A stretch of DNA of 64,000 nucleotides from Mycobacterium neglectum (GTDB taxonomy: Bacteria; Actinomycetota; Actinomycetes; Mycobacteriales; Mycobacteriaceae), in the NCBI RefSeq assembly GCF_002591975.1, contig NZ_NVQE01000005.1:124001-188000 (forward strand), given 5' to 3'. This document shows positions 34,491-44,590 of this stretch, in pieces. Every line of letters begins with the position of its first letter. The first letter of the stretch is position 1. Under the pieces are notes generated by a model. The model saw only the letters and a program-made list of their open reading frames with translations, did no database searches and was not told where the DNA came from. The position numbers and the translations under genes were made by a program.

Positions 34491-36037
34491 CCGTATTCAC
34501 CGACCTGCTCGGTGGTTTCGCGACGGTCTTCTCACCGACCAATCTGCTTCTCGCCGCTCTCGGCGTCACACTCGGCACGCTAGTCGGGGTCCTGCCCGGG
34601 ATCGGTCCGGCGGTGACCATCGCCCTGCTGTTGCCGATTACATTTCAGTTCGATGAGCCCGCAGGGGCGTTCATCCTGTTTGCAGGCATCTACTACGGGG
34701 CGATGTACGGCGGCTCGACCACATCGATTCTGCTCAACACTCCGGGGGAATCGGCATCGGTTGCCACTGCCCTGGAAGGCCATGCGATGGCACGCCGGGG
34801 CCGCGCCCGAGCAGCGCTGGCCACGGCCGCGATCGGCTCGTTCGTCGCGGGCACGATTGCCACCGTCCTGCTCACCTTCGTCGCGAAGCCGATCGGTGAA
34901 CTCGCCAAGTCGTTCACCGCAGCCGACTACACGGCGTTGATGGTTTTTTCGCTGCTCGCGGTCACCGCACTGGTCGGTCACTCGATCGTGCGAGGACTGC
35001 TGGCGCTGCTGTTGGGTGTCACGCTCGGCTTGGTCGGATTGGATGCGCTGTCGGGTCAGGCCCGGCTGACCTTTGGGCAGCCACTGCTCTATGACGGGAT
35101 CAGCGAGGTGATCCTCATCATCGGGCTGTTCGCGATCGGCGAGACCCTCTACGTGCTGGTCCGCGGCCGCACTAAAACGGGCGTGCTGGCACCGCTCGAC
35201 CCACCGCGCAAGGGCGACATCTTCTGGATGAGCCGCCAGGACTGGCGGCGATCGTGGGGACCGTGGCTGCGCGGCACGGGCGTCGGCTTCCCGTTCGGCG
35301 TGCTACCGGCCGGCGGAGCCGAATTGCCCACGTTCCTGTCCTACAGCTACGAGCGGAGGCGGTCGAAGGGGAAAGCTGAGTTCGGCAAGGGTGCGATCGA
35401 GGGCGTCGCCGGCCCGGAAGCGGCCAACAATGCGTCGTTCTCCGGCGTGCTGGTGCCGCTTCTGACCCTTGGCCTGCCGACGTCGGCCACGGCGGCCGTG
35501 CTCATTGCGGCGTTCCAGATCTTCAACTTGCAGCCCGGGCCACAGCTTTTCGATAACTCACCCGAGCTCGTGTGGGCGCTGATCGCGTCGCTGTACATCG
35601 GCAACGTCATGCTTCTGCTGCTCAACCTTCCGCTCATCAGGCTGTGGGTGAAGGTGCTGCAGATCCCCCGGCCGATGCTCTATGCCGGCATCCTCGTGTT
35701 CGCCACGCTGGGCGTATACGCAGTGTCGGGGAACCCGATCGACCTGCTCATCGCGTACGCCATCGGCGTCGTCGGCATGTTCATGAGGCTCTACGACTTC
35801 CCGATCGCCCCAGTTATCCTGGGCGCAATCCTGGGTCCCAACCTCGAGAGCCAGCTCCGCCGTGCACTCACCGCGTCCAACGGCGACTGGAATGTCTTCG
35901 TCAGCCGTCCGTCCTCGGCGATCATTCTGGCGCTCGCGGTGGTTGCCGTCGTGGTGCCCTATGTCCCGTGGCTGATCCGACGCCTGCGAGGCGAGCCCGC
36001 CGAGAAGACGAAGGTAACCGTCGGAGAGGAAGACTGA
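34487..36037 (+). CDS. tctA: TctA-family large transport subunit, transporter 3
   Basis: 516 aa from the ATG at 34487; the open frame upstream is shadow of tctB. '[20 protein letters not shown]' lies at about 31-50, '[19 protein letters not shown]' at about 74-92, and the second-half counterpart '[19 protein letters not shown]' near 267-285. It completes a full TctCBA carrier with the IclR-controlled operon on the other side. Ends convergent to a glyoxalase-family gene. Confidence 0.93.
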   Translation: MTVFTDLLGGFATVFSPTNLLLAALGVTLGTLVGVLPGIGPAVTIALLLPITFQFDEPAGAFILFAGIYYGAMYGGSTTSILLNTPGESASVATALEGHAMARRGRARAALATAAIGSFVAGTIATVLLTFVAKPIGELAKSFTAADYTALMVFSLLAVTALVGHSIVRGLLALLLGVTLGLVGLDALSGQARLTFGQPLLYDGISEVILIIGLFAIGETLYVLVRGRTKTGVLAPLDPPRKGDIFWMSRQDWRRSWGPWLRGTGVGFPFGVLPAGGAELPTFLSYSYERRRSKGKAEFGKGAIEGVAGPEAANNASFSGVLVPLLTLGLPTSATAAVLIAAFQIFNLQPGPQLFDNSPELVWALIASLYIGNVMLLLLNLPLIRLWVKVLQIPRPMLYAGILVFATLGVYAVSGNPIDLLIAYAIGVVGMFMRLYDFPIAPVILGAILGPNLESQLRRALTASNGDWNVFVSRPSSAIILALAVVAVVVPYVPWLIRRLRGEPAEKTKVTVGEED

Positions 36038-36055
36038 CACTTCCCGGCGTAGTGC

Positions 36056-36445
36056 CTAGTCCTGCGGCTGCGCCCCGTGGAACACCGCCTCGATGTTGTT
36101 GCCGTCGGGGTCACGCACGAATGCGCCGAAGTAGCCGGGGTGATACTCCGGCCAGATCCGCGGCGCATGCAGGGCTTCGGCGCCCGCCTCGACTGCGGCG
36201 TCATAGAACGCCTGCACAGCATCGGTGCCTGCGGCCTGGAAGGCGAAGTGCACTTCCCGGTTGGGCCCTGCCGCCTCGCCCGCGCTCATGTCGGCTATCC
36301 AGAAATCGGGCTTGCCCTCTGAGCCGTAACCAATGGCGACCTGATAGTCCATTTGGCGGGTGTATCCGAGCACGCCGAGGACCTTGTCGTAGAACGCCTT
36401 GGATTCTTCCCAGTTCGCACAGTTGATTCCGAAGTGGTCAATCAT
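36056..36445 (-). CDS. VOC/glyoxalase-family protein
   Basis: 129 aa from the ATG at 36445. Single VOC module: starts 'MIDHFGINCANWEESKAFY', and the end 'FGAFVRDPDGNNIEAVFHG' carries the second metal His/Glu region. Such small proteins can be lyases, isomerases or resistance proteins. Only 22 bases separate it from the divergent amidohydrolase, so the two share a promoter region. Confidence 0.85.
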   Translation of the reverse strand: MIDHFGINCANWEESKAFYDKVLGVLGYTRQMDYQVAIGYGSEGKPDFWIADMSAGEAAGPNREVHFAFQAAGTDAVQAFYDAAVEAGAEALHAPRIWPEYHPGYFGAFVRDPDGNNIEAVFHGAQPQD

Positions 36446-36467
36446 CCGGCCATCGTAGATTCGACCT

Positions 36468-38234
36468 ATGACATACGAATTCGTCATCCGGAACGGCACC
36501 ATCGTCGACGGACTCGGCGGCGAACCGTTCGTCGGCGACGTCGCGGTCTCCGATGGTGTGATCACCGCGGTGAGCCGCGCAGACGATCCCGCAGTGAGCC
36601 GCGCAGACGACCCCGCGATCGGCACCGGCGCGAAGGAGATCGATGCGACGGGGCTACTGGTAACTCCGGGGTTTGTCGATCTGCACACGCATTACGACGG
36701 GCAGGCCATCTGGAGCGACCGGATGACTCCGTCGTCGGCGCACGGTGTGACGACGGCCGTCATGGGCAACTGCGGCGTCGGCTTCGCACCGTGCCGAGCC
36801 GAGGATCACGACGTGCTCGTCGACGTGATGGCCGGCGTCGAGGACATCCCCGGCGTTGTGATGGTCGACGGGCTGCCGTGGACGTGGGAGACCTTTCCGC
36901 AATACCTCGACGCCCTGGATGCACGGCAACGGGACATCGATGTCGCGGCGTTCCTTCCGCACTCCCCACTGCGGGTCTACGTGATGGGTCAGCGCGGAGC
37001 AGATCGCGAACCCGCGACGGCGGAGGATCTCGCGTTGATGCGGAAACTCGCGAGCGAGGCCATCGAGGCCGGCGCACTCGGTTTCGCGTCGTCGCGGCTG
37101 GCCACTCACCGCACCGACGGCGGCGAGAAGATCCCGAGCTTCAACGCCGCCGAGGAGGAGATCCTCGAAATCGCCCGCGGCGTCGCCGACGCAGGCGGCG
37201 GTCTGCTTCAATTCGTGCCCGACATCCCCGCGGGCGGCTTTCAGCCGGTGCTGCAGCAGGTTTTCGACGCCGCGGGCGAGGCCGGTCTGCCGGTCACCTT
37301 CACGCTGCTCGTCCTCAATGGAGGCGACCCGCTATGGCCGGAGGCCATCACGATGGTCGAGAAGGCCAACGCCGCGGGCGGCGACATCACCGCGCAGGTG
37401 TTCCCGCGACCGATCGGGCTGATGATCGGGCTTCAATTGACCGCGAATCCGTTCGTGCTGTTTCCGAGCTATCAGGAGATCGCGCACCTTCCGCTGGCCG
37501 AGCGCGTCGCCCAGATGCGCAAACCCGAAGTGCGCGAACGTATCCTGGCCGATAAGCCCGGCCCGGGCCTAGTCAATCCGCTGGTACACCTGGCGCAGAT
37601 GTGGGAGTGGGTGTTCCCGCTCGGCGATGACGCCAACTACGAGCCCGACCGCTCGATGAGCATTCTGAAGCGGGCCGAGGCTCGCGGCGTCTCTCCGATG
37701 GAGGAGGCCTACGACAGGCTCCTCGACGACGACGGCCATGCCATCCTGCTCGGGGCGATGGCCAACTTCCAGGACAACTCGCTCGATACCGTCGGCGAAC
37801 TCATCCGTCGCGACGACGTGGTGCTCGGCCTCGGCGACGGCGGTGCCCACTACGGGATGATCTGCGATTCGAGCTTCCCGACCTACATGCTGGCGCACTG
37901 GACCCGCGATCGGGCGAAAGGCCGGCTGACGATTGCCGAAGCGATTCGGGAGCTGACGTCGGCTCCTGCCCGAGTGGCCGGGTTGGCCGACCGAGGCCGA
38001 ATCGCGGTGGGCTACAAGGCCGACCTCAACGTGATCGACCACGCCGGAGTGAAATTGCACAAGCCGACGATCGTCCACGACCTGCCCGCCGGAGGCCGCC
38101 GCCTGGACCAGACCGCCGAAGGCTACGTGCTGACGATCGTGTCCGGAGAGATCATCAGCGAGAACGGCGAGCCCACTGCCGCCCGCCCCGGCAAGTTGAT
38201 CCGTGGTCGCCAGCCCGCACCCGCGGGCGCATGA
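36468..38234 (+). CDS. N-acyl-D-amino-acid deacylase-type amidohydrolase
   Basis: 588 aa. Metal-dependent hydrolase: 'VTPGFVDLHTHYDGQ' gives the HxH ligands, 'GNCGVGFAPC' follows, and 'LGDGGAHYGMICDSSFPTYML' is the D-aminoacylase C-terminal metal/substrate segment (20 residues cited by its ends only). It belongs to the AAHS D-aminoacylase / N-acyl-D-aspartate/glutamate deacylase group. A 24-base tandem duplication (36570-36617) doubles the peptide VSRADDPA near residue 36. Its stop overlaps the next start. Confidence 0.9.
   Translation: MTYEFVIRNGTIVDGLGGEPFVGDVAVSDGVITAVSRADDPAVSRADDPAIGTGAKEIDATGLLVTPGFVDLHTHYDGQAIWSDRMTPSSAHGVTTAVMGNCGVGFAPCRAEDHDVLVDVMAGVEDIPGVVMVDGLPWTWETFPQYLDALDARQRDIDVAAFLPHSPLRVYVMGQRGADREPATAEDLALMRKLASEAIEAGALGFASSRLATHRTDGGEKIPSFNAAEEEILEIARGVADAGGGLLQFVPDIPAGGFQPVLQQVFDAAGEAGLPVTFTLLVLNGGDPLWPEAITMVEKANAAGGDITAQVFPRPIGLMIGLQLTANPFVLFPSYQEIAHLPLAERVAQMRKPEVRERILADKPGPGLVNPLVHLAQMWEWVFPLGDDANYEPDRSMSILKRAEARGVSPMEEAYDRLLDDDGHAILLGAMANFQDNSLDTVGELIRRDDVVLGLGDGGAHYGMICDSSFPTYMLAHWTRDRAKGRLTIAEAIRELTSAPARVAGLADRGRIAVGYKADLNVIDHAGVKLHKPTIVHDLPAGGRRLDQTAEGYVLTIVSGEIISENGEPTAARPGKLIRGRQPAPAGA
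36570..36617 (+). repeat. 24-bp in-frame tandem duplication in the amidohydrolase gene
   Basis: Two adjacent copies of a 24-base unit beginning GTGAGCCGCGCAGACGA differ only at third-codon positions near their ends (GATCCCGCA versus GACCCCGCG). They encode VSRADDPA twice and keep the frame. The duplication falls in the surface N-terminal beta region, ahead of the first metal motif. Confidence 0.85.
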
Positions 38235-38788
38235 GCAGAGTCGCTCCGGTCGCTCCGCCATGGAGCGACGAGGATGCCGCGGGCATCAACAGTTGGGGCC
38301 ATCCCGACCGCACCTACGAACCCCTGCTGTTGGTGCGGTGTCTGCAACGGCATCCCAATCTGGCCTCGCGGTTGCGCAAGCTCGGCGAATCCCTTTACAT
38401 CGAAGCACTTTTGCCGCCGCGGGTGCGCACGATCGCGATACTGCGGATCTGCGCACTGGTGCACTGCGAGTACGAGTGGGGCGGGCAGGCCGCGTTCTGG
38501 GGTCCGATCGCCGGTGTCAGCGACGACGAATGCGACGCGATGGTCACCGGACTTGATCCGGGGTGGAGCGAGTCCGAACGCACGCTGATCGCGGCCGTCG
38601 ACGAACTGGACAGCACCGGCGCATGGTCGGAGCACACGTGGAACCGATTGGGAGACAGCCTGAGTGATGAGCAGCGACTGGAGCTGCTCATCGCCGTCGG
38701 CTGGTACCGGACGATCTGCACACTGTGCAACGGGATGGCCCTACCGGCAGAGGGCTGGATGCGGCAGTGGCCGCAGTCAGCCGACTGA
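38231..38788 (+). CDS. Carboxymuconolactone-decarboxylase family protein (second)
   Basis: 185 aa CMD-like helical protein; 'LLPPRVRTIAILRICALVHCEYEW' region (about 60-83) is the CMD core, with one Cys in HCEYEW instead of a CxxC pair. ATGA overlap with the deacylase gene upstream suggests a two-gene operon. Related in size and fold to the protein at 5872 but clearly divergent. Function unknown beyond family. Confidence 0.85.
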   Translation: MSRVAPVAPPWSDEDAAGINSWGHPDRTYEPLLLVRCLQRHPNLASRLRKLGESLYIEALLPPRVRTIAILRICALVHCEYEWGGQAAFWGPIAGVSDDECDAMVTGLDPGWSESERTLIAAVDELDSTGAWSEHTWNRLGDSLSDEQRLELLIAVGWYRTICTLCNGMALPAEGWMRQWPQSAD

Positions 38789-39601
38789 CTTGCTGTCCCG
38801 GCGCAGCGCCGGGTGGTTGCCGGCGAGCAATTTGAGTAGCACCTTCCGCGGAAGTGCCTGCATCAGACGGGTACTCAGCTTGTTCTGCACGCCCGCGATC
38901 ACTGTTCCGCGATCGTTCTCGAGTGCGTCGACGCCGACCTTAGCGACGTCGCGCGACGGCATCCACAGAAACTTCGGAAATGCGTCGAATTCCTTCTCGT
39001 CCATACCCGCCGATTGCAGGAACTCGGTGCGCACCGGGCCGGGGCACAGGGTCGCGACGGTGACGCCCGTCCCTTCCAACTCGCCACGCACACCTTCGCT
39101 GTAGCTGTGCACGAAGGCCTTTGTCCCGGCGTAACCGGACTGGCCGGGAAACGGGTGAAAGCCCGCGGTCGAGCCGACGTTGAGGATCGCGCCGCGGCCG
39201 CGGGGAACCATCTGCTGTACCGCGCGGGTGGTCAGGTCGATGACGGCCTCGACGTTGACGCGCACCTGGGCGATCTCGTCACCCGGCGTTGACTGCTCGA
39301 CCGCGCCCATCGTGCCGATACCGGCGTTGTTCACCAGGATGTCGATTGACAGTCCGCGGTCGGCGATCTCGTCGAACAACGTCGCGCGCGCTTCGGGATC
39401 GGCGACGTCGCAGGCGATCACCTCGACTCGCACGGCGCCTGACAGTTCGTTGGCCAGGTCGCGCAAGCGTTCCTCGCGGCGAGCCACCAGTGTGACGCCG
39501 TGGCCACACGCCACCAGCTCACGAGCGATATCAGCGCCGATGCCCGACGATGCTCCGGTGACGACGGCGGTGGTGGCCGGTGACGGCGAGGGAAGAGCCA
39601 T
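38777..39601 (-). CDS. SDR-family oxidoreductase
   Basis: 274 aa classical SDR: 'VTGASSGIGADIA' near residue 14, NNAG in 'DILVNNAGIGTMGA', and the catalytic 'YAGTKAFVHSYSEG'. A C-terminal 'LMQALPRKVLLKLLA' helix resembles fatty-acyl or keto-reductase-like SDRs of the DltE/YqjQ group. Its 3' end overlaps the convergent CMD-family gene by 12 bases. Confidence 0.88.
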   Translation of the reverse strand: MALPSPSPATTAVVTGASSGIGADIARELVACGHGVTLVARREERLRDLANELSGAVRVEVIACDVADPEARATLFDEIADRGLSIDILVNNAGIGTMGAVEQSTPGDEIAQVRVNVEAVIDLTTRAVQQMVPRGRGAILNVGSTAGFHPFPGQSGYAGTKAFVHSYSEGVRGELEGTGVTVATLCPGPVRTEFLQSAGMDEKEFDAFPKFLWMPSRDVAKVGVDALENDRGTVIAGVQNKLSTRLMQALPRKVLLKLLAGNHPALRRDSKSVG

Positions 39602-39636
39602 GGCTCGAACATACGCGGTCGTCGTATCCTAGGGTT

Positions 39637-40008
39637 ATGAGCGTCAAGGTGGATCTGGACAAACTCGCCGACGCGCTGGCGGGCTTCTCGTTCGGCTACC
39701 TGATCACCGTCAGCGACGATTTCCGCGCGCACACCGTGGCTGTCGAACCGGTGCTCGTTGAGGGCATCTTCGACGTCGGACAGATGGGCTCCAGCACCCG
39801 CCGCAACGCCGCTGCTCGTCCCGACGTCACCGTCCTATGGCCTCCCGCTGAACCCGGCGGCTACACCTTGATCGTCGATGGCCGCGCCGAGGTGGCCGAT
39901 CGCGGTCTCACGGTCGTCCCCACCCGCGCGGTCCTGCACCGCAGAGCCACCTCCGACTCTGGGGCGACGAGCCCCGACGGTCTCCACGACTGCCTGCCCT
40001 TGAAGTAA
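39637..40008 (+). CDS. Pyridoxamine 5'-phosphate oxidase-fold (flavin or F420) protein
   Basis: 123 aa from the ATG at 39637. Small split-barrel protein: 'FGYLITVSDDFRAHTVAV' near 18-35 and 'TVLWPPAEPGGYTLIVDGRAEV' near 68-89 fit the PNPOx-like family, many of which bind F420 or FMN in mycobacteria. The C-terminus 'SPDGLHDCLPLK' is typical of a mycobacterial subgroup. Divergent from the SDR gene with 35 bases between starts. Confidence 0.75.
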   Translation: MSVKVDLDKLADALAGFSFGYLITVSDDFRAHTVAVEPVLVEGIFDVGQMGSSTRRNAAARPDVTVLWPPAEPGGYTLIVDGRAEVADRGLTVVPTRAVLHRRATSDSGATSPDGLHDCLPLK

Positions 40009-40082
40009 CTGCCTTCGCCGCGCTAGCTCGACTGTGCGGTGTTATACGCAACTCGCCGGGCGTAGCGGATGAATCCGCACAA

Positions 40083-40952
40083 TCACCACGTCTTGGGGCA
40101 TCCACGAGCGATGAGCGCGGCACCCACGCGATCAAGAAACATCTGCGGCCTGTTGTGCAATATGCCGCTCGTCAACCTGATGTCGACCCAGCCCAGTTGT
40201 GGCAGCTGCCAGAACCGAACTGCATCTCGCGATCTTTGCCTTGAATCCGTCCAATGGTGAGCACCGTCAAAATCAACGCCGACGAGGTATTCGGACCAGC
40301 CCATGTCGATCCGCCAGACGAACCCGTCCTGACCCAACACCCGGATCTGGGTCTGAGGTCGCGGAAACCCGGCCTTTATCAACAGCAGCCGAGTGAGTGA
40401 CTCATACGGCGACTCGGCTCCACCGTCAGCGAGATCAAGCGTCCGCCGCAACTGGACAAGCCCTTTCGCGCCCGGGTGTGTCGCGATGATCGCTTCGACG
40501 TCGGCGGCCTTTATGCCAGTCGCGTTCATGAGCGCATCGACACGCTGCAGCCCGTCCTCGAGTCCCAATCTCCGGCCGAGGTCGAAGGCGGTGCGTGCGG
40601 GAGTTGTCGCCGTCATACCCGCGAGCGTCTGTGTTTCACCCGGCGCGAGGATGTCACTGTGGACTGTAAGCATCGACGGCGCTCGCCGATTCGAGTGAAT
40701 GAGTTCCGCAGGCAACTGGGCCTCAATCCAGTTCGCCCCTAGCAGCGACGACGCCGAAAGGCCGGCGACCACTCCGCGGCGACGCGACCACAGCCAAGCC
40801 GCCCGGGCTCGCTGCGCCGACGACAACTCGACGCCACGGGGTGCCCACACGCCTGGATAGACCCCCGCATGGAACCGTCGTAGTTCGCGGAAGGTCAAGG
40901 CCTTGGCTTCGAGGGCTTCGTCGGCTCGAAATGGCCAGTCGATCGTCTGCAT
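40083..40952 (-). CDS. AbiEi-like/DUF559-type protein (possible PD-(D/E)XK endonuclease fold)
   Basis: 289 aa. The N-terminal part (about 20-120) resembles AbiEi antitoxin-like winged helix regions; the C-terminal part has 'AESPYESLTRLLLIKAGF', 'RIDMGWSEYLVGVDFDG' and 'HWTDSRQRSRD', a pattern like DUF559/Vsr-type nuclease-fold domains (Glu..Asp..Asp-x-Asp). Proteins like this occur in many copies in mycobacteria with no toxin neighbour; role unknown. No partner gene is evident here. Confidence 0.65.
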   Translation of the reverse strand: MQTIDWPFRADEALEAKALTFRELRRFHAGVYPGVWAPRGVELSSAQRARAAWLWSRRRGVVAGLSASSLLGANWIEAQLPAELIHSNRRAPSMLTVHSDILAPGETQTLAGMTATTPARTAFDLGRRLGLEDGLQRVDALMNATGIKAADVEAIIATHPGAKGLVQLRRTLDLADGGAESPYESLTRLLLIKAGFPRPQTQIRVLGQDGFVWRIDMGWSEYLVGVDFDGAHHWTDSRQRSRDAVRFWQLPQLGWVDIRLTSGILHNRPQMFLDRVGAALIARGCPKTW

Positions 40953-41108
40953 ATCGGCAAGGTCGCACTCCGCACCGACGAGATCGCGCCTCGGCGGCTG
41001 CTTTATCCACAGCCGATCCTGGGTCGAAAGTGCGGACTCGTACGCCCGTTCCGGCGCGTCGCGTATGAAACCGCACGCACGACACCGCGACAGCAGCTGC
41101 TGGACACG

Positions 41109-41140
41109 AAAAAGCCCCGACTCGCCAAGCGAGCCGGGGC
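41109..41140 (-). terminator. Intrinsic terminator of groEL2
   Basis: On the minus strand GCCCCGGCTCG, a 5-base loop, then CGAGTCGGGGC (one G-U pair) is followed by five T residues. It starts 19 bases beyond the groEL2 stop codon. A canonical GC-rich hairpin with T-tract, relatively rare in mycobacteria, supports a strongly expressed single gene. Confidence 0.85.
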
Positions 41141-41158
41141 CTTCTCGTGCTTACAGAC

Positions 41159-42883
<1,725 letters not shown>

Positions 42884-42897
42884 TCACCGTCCCGACC

Positions 42898-42922
42898 TAG
42901 CACTCACCGGTCGCGAGTGCCA
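42898..42922. promoter_or_regulatory. CIRCE element 1 (HrcA operator) upstream of groEL2
   Basis: TAGCACTC, 9 bases, GAGTGCCA: one mismatch from the TTAGCACTC-N9-GAGTGCTAA consensus per arm. It lies about 114 bases upstream of the groEL2 start codon, downstream of the predicted promoter -10. HrcA binding here would block transcription when folding capacity is sufficient. Confidence 0.85.
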
Positions 42923-42928
42923 ACTGCA

Positions 42929-42957
42929 TTTTTAGCACTCAACCATGGCGAGTGCAA
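42929..42957 (-). promoter_or_regulatory. Predicted groEL2 promoter
   Basis: Read on the minus strand, TTGCAC (complement at 42952-42957), a 17-base spacer and TAAAAA (42929-42934) form a good SigA-like -35/-10 pair that coincides with CIRCE element 2. The leader to the ATG would be about 135 bases. Confidence 0.65.
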
Positions 42958-42958
42958 G
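42932..42958. promoter_or_regulatory. CIRCE element 2 overlapping the groEL2 promoter
   Basis: TTAGCACTC, 9 bases (AACCATGGC), GAGTGCAAG: arms match the HrcA consensus closely. It overlaps both promoter hexamers, so HrcA bound here would compete directly with RNA polymerase. Centre-to-centre spacing to element 1 is about 35 bases. Confidence 0.9.
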
Positions 42959-42963
42959 ATCGG

Positions 42964-43527
42964 TTACCGCGCGCGAAGCCCGTCCAGAACCACCTCGGTG
43001 AGCCGTTCGGCAGCATCGGGCGACGCGTCTTGGATCGCCAGACAGCCAACCAGGATCGCCTTCACGTCGCGCGCATCGAGATCGCCTCGCACAGTGCCCG
43101 CTTGTTGCGCCGCTTCGAGAAGGTCGCGCAGCAGAGCGAGGAAGGCGTCCTCCGTCTTGGGCATCACGGCCTCGACGTCGATCTCCGAACCGGCCAGCGC
43201 GTCGGCCAGCCCACGATCGGTCGCGCCGAACTTCAACACCAGCGAGCGAAGGAACACGAACAGCGCCTGCCCCGGCTGCTCGCCCTTGGCCAGCGCATTT
43301 CCCTCGTCGACGACGCGCCGGATCCGCTCGTCGAGGACCGCCCGAAACAAGTCCTCCTTGGTGGCGAAGTGCCGATAGACCGTCCCGGCGCCGACGCCCG
43401 CCCGCCGGGCGATCTCGTCGATCGGCACCGCCAACCCCTCTGCCGCGAAGGTTTCGTAGGCCACCTCCAGCACCCGAGCACGGTTGCGCGCAGCGTCCGC
43501 GCGCAACGGCCGGTCGAGTTGAGCCAC
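42964..43527 (-). CDS. TetR-family transcriptional regulator
   Basis: 187 aa from the GTG at 43527 with a purine-rich site upstream; the longer frame is shadow of the divergent SDR. N-terminal helix-turn-helix about residues 12-62 ('IDEIARRAGVGAGTVYRHF', 19 residues, contains the recognition helix). The ligand domain has the C-terminal 'VRGDLDARDVKAILVGCLA' common in TetR proteins of actinobacteria. Divergent from two SDR genes, with a short palindrome and promoter between, so it most likely represses them. Confidence 0.9.
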   Translation of the reverse strand: MAQLDRPLRADAARNRARVLEVAYETFAAEGLAVPIDEIARRAGVGAGTVYRHFATKEDLFRAVLDERIRRVVDEGNALAKGEQPGQALFVFLRSLVLKFGATDRGLADALAGSEIDVEAVMPKTEDAFLALLRDLLEAAQQAGTVRGDLDARDVKAILVGCLAIQDASPDAAERLTEVVLDGLRAR

Positions 43528-43545
43528 CTCACACCTCTCGGGGAA

Positions 43546-43585
43546 TTGACAAAGCGGGGCGCGCGTTCCGTATAGTGAACCACTA
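43546..43585 (+). promoter_or_regulatory. Promoter and TetR operator for the tandem SDR genes
   Basis: TTGACA (43546-43551) and TATAGT (43571-43576) are near-consensus hexamers with a rather long 19-base spacer. The palindrome TAGTG-AAC-CACTA (43573-43585) overlaps the -10, where a bound TetR protein would block initiation. The minus-strand regulator start is only 19 bases away, so autoregulation is likely. Confidence 0.6.
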
Positions 43586-43624
43586 ACCGGGGCCATCGCC
43601 CCGTTTACCTTACAGGAGAATCTG

Positions 43625-44563
43625 ATGTCCAAGTTCAAAATCGGCGCCGGCGCGCCTCCGGCCTGGAACACCGCCGATATCCCCGACCAGACCGGCCGCA
43701 CCGCTGTCATCACGGGCGCCAACACCGGCATCGGCTTCGAGACCGCGGCGGCACTCGCGGCCAACGGCGCCGACGTCGTGCTCGCCGTGCGCAATCTCGC
43801 CAAAGGCCGCAACGCCGCCGACCGCATCACCGCGGTCGCACCCGGTGCCGGCGTGTCGGTCCAGCAACTCGACCTCAGCTCACTCGAGTCCGTACGCGAC
43901 GCCGCGGACGAACTGAAGTCCCGCTACGCCACCATCGACCTGCTGATCAACAACGCAGGCGTGATGTACACCGACAAGGGCACCACCAAAGACGGATTCG
44001 AGACCCAGTTCGGCACCAACCACCTCGGCCACTTCGCCTTCACCGGCCTGCTGCTCGATCGGCTCCTGGCAGCACCCGGCTCGCGTGTGGTGACCGTGAG
44101 TAGCCAGGGACACCGCATGCGTGCCGCCATCCATTTCGACGATCTGCAACTCGACCACAACTACGACCGGGTCGCCGCCTACGGCCAGTCGAAGCTGGCG
44201 AACCTGATGTTCACCTATGAGTTGCAGCGACGTTTGCGGGGCAGCCACACCATCGCGGTGGCCGCACACCCCGGCGGCTCCAACACCGAACTGGCCCGCA
44301 ACACGCCGCCGGTGCAGCGTGCCGTGATGGCCGCACTCGCGCCGCTGACGCAGAGCGCGGCGATGGGCGCCCTGCCATCGCTGCGTGCAGCCACCGATCC
44401 GGGCGTGCTCGGTGGGCAGTATTTCGGCCCGCAGGGCATCCTGGAGCAGAGGGGTTGCCCCAAAGTCGTCACCTCAAGCGAGCAGTCGTACGACATCAGC
44501 ACCCAGCAGCGGCTCTGGACGGTGTCCGAAGAGCTGACCAAAGTCGTCTTCCCCATCGGCTGA
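43625..44563 (+). CDS. SDR oxidoreductase, retinol-dehydrogenase-like (first of tandem pair)
   Basis: 312 aa. Cofactor motif TGANTGIG near residue 35, 'LLINNAGVMYT', then 'TNHLGHFAFTGLLLDRLL' and the catalytic 'YGQSKLANLMFTYELQRRL'. This is the long-chain SDR branch of M. tuberculosis Rv0439c and Rv0068. A paralogue follows 27 bases later and another opens the moeA2 operon (53816). Likely reduces or oxidises a lipid-like or aromatic alcohol/ketone; substrate unknown. Confidence 0.9.
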   Translation: MSKFKIGAGAPPAWNTADIPDQTGRTAVITGANTGIGFETAAALAANGADVVLAVRNLAKGRNAADRITAVAPGAGVSVQQLDLSSLESVRDAADELKSRYATIDLLINNAGVMYTDKGTTKDGFETQFGTNHLGHFAFTGLLLDRLLAAPGSRVVTVSSQGHRMRAAIHFDDLQLDHNYDRVAAYGQSKLANLMFTYELQRRLRGSHTIAVAAHPGGSNTELARNTPPVQRAVMAALAPLTQSAAMGALPSLRAATDPGVLGGQYFGPQGILEQRGCPKVVTSSEQSYDISTQQRLWTVSEELTKVVFPIG

Positions 44564-44590
44564 GTGCCGCCAAGGACCAAGGAGAGTCAC

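Noticed and set aside
40065..40078. Small hairpin GCGGAT-GA-ATCCGC after the PNPOx-like gene as a terminator
   Set aside because: The 2-base loop and lack of a T-run make it a poor terminator; kept only as a note.
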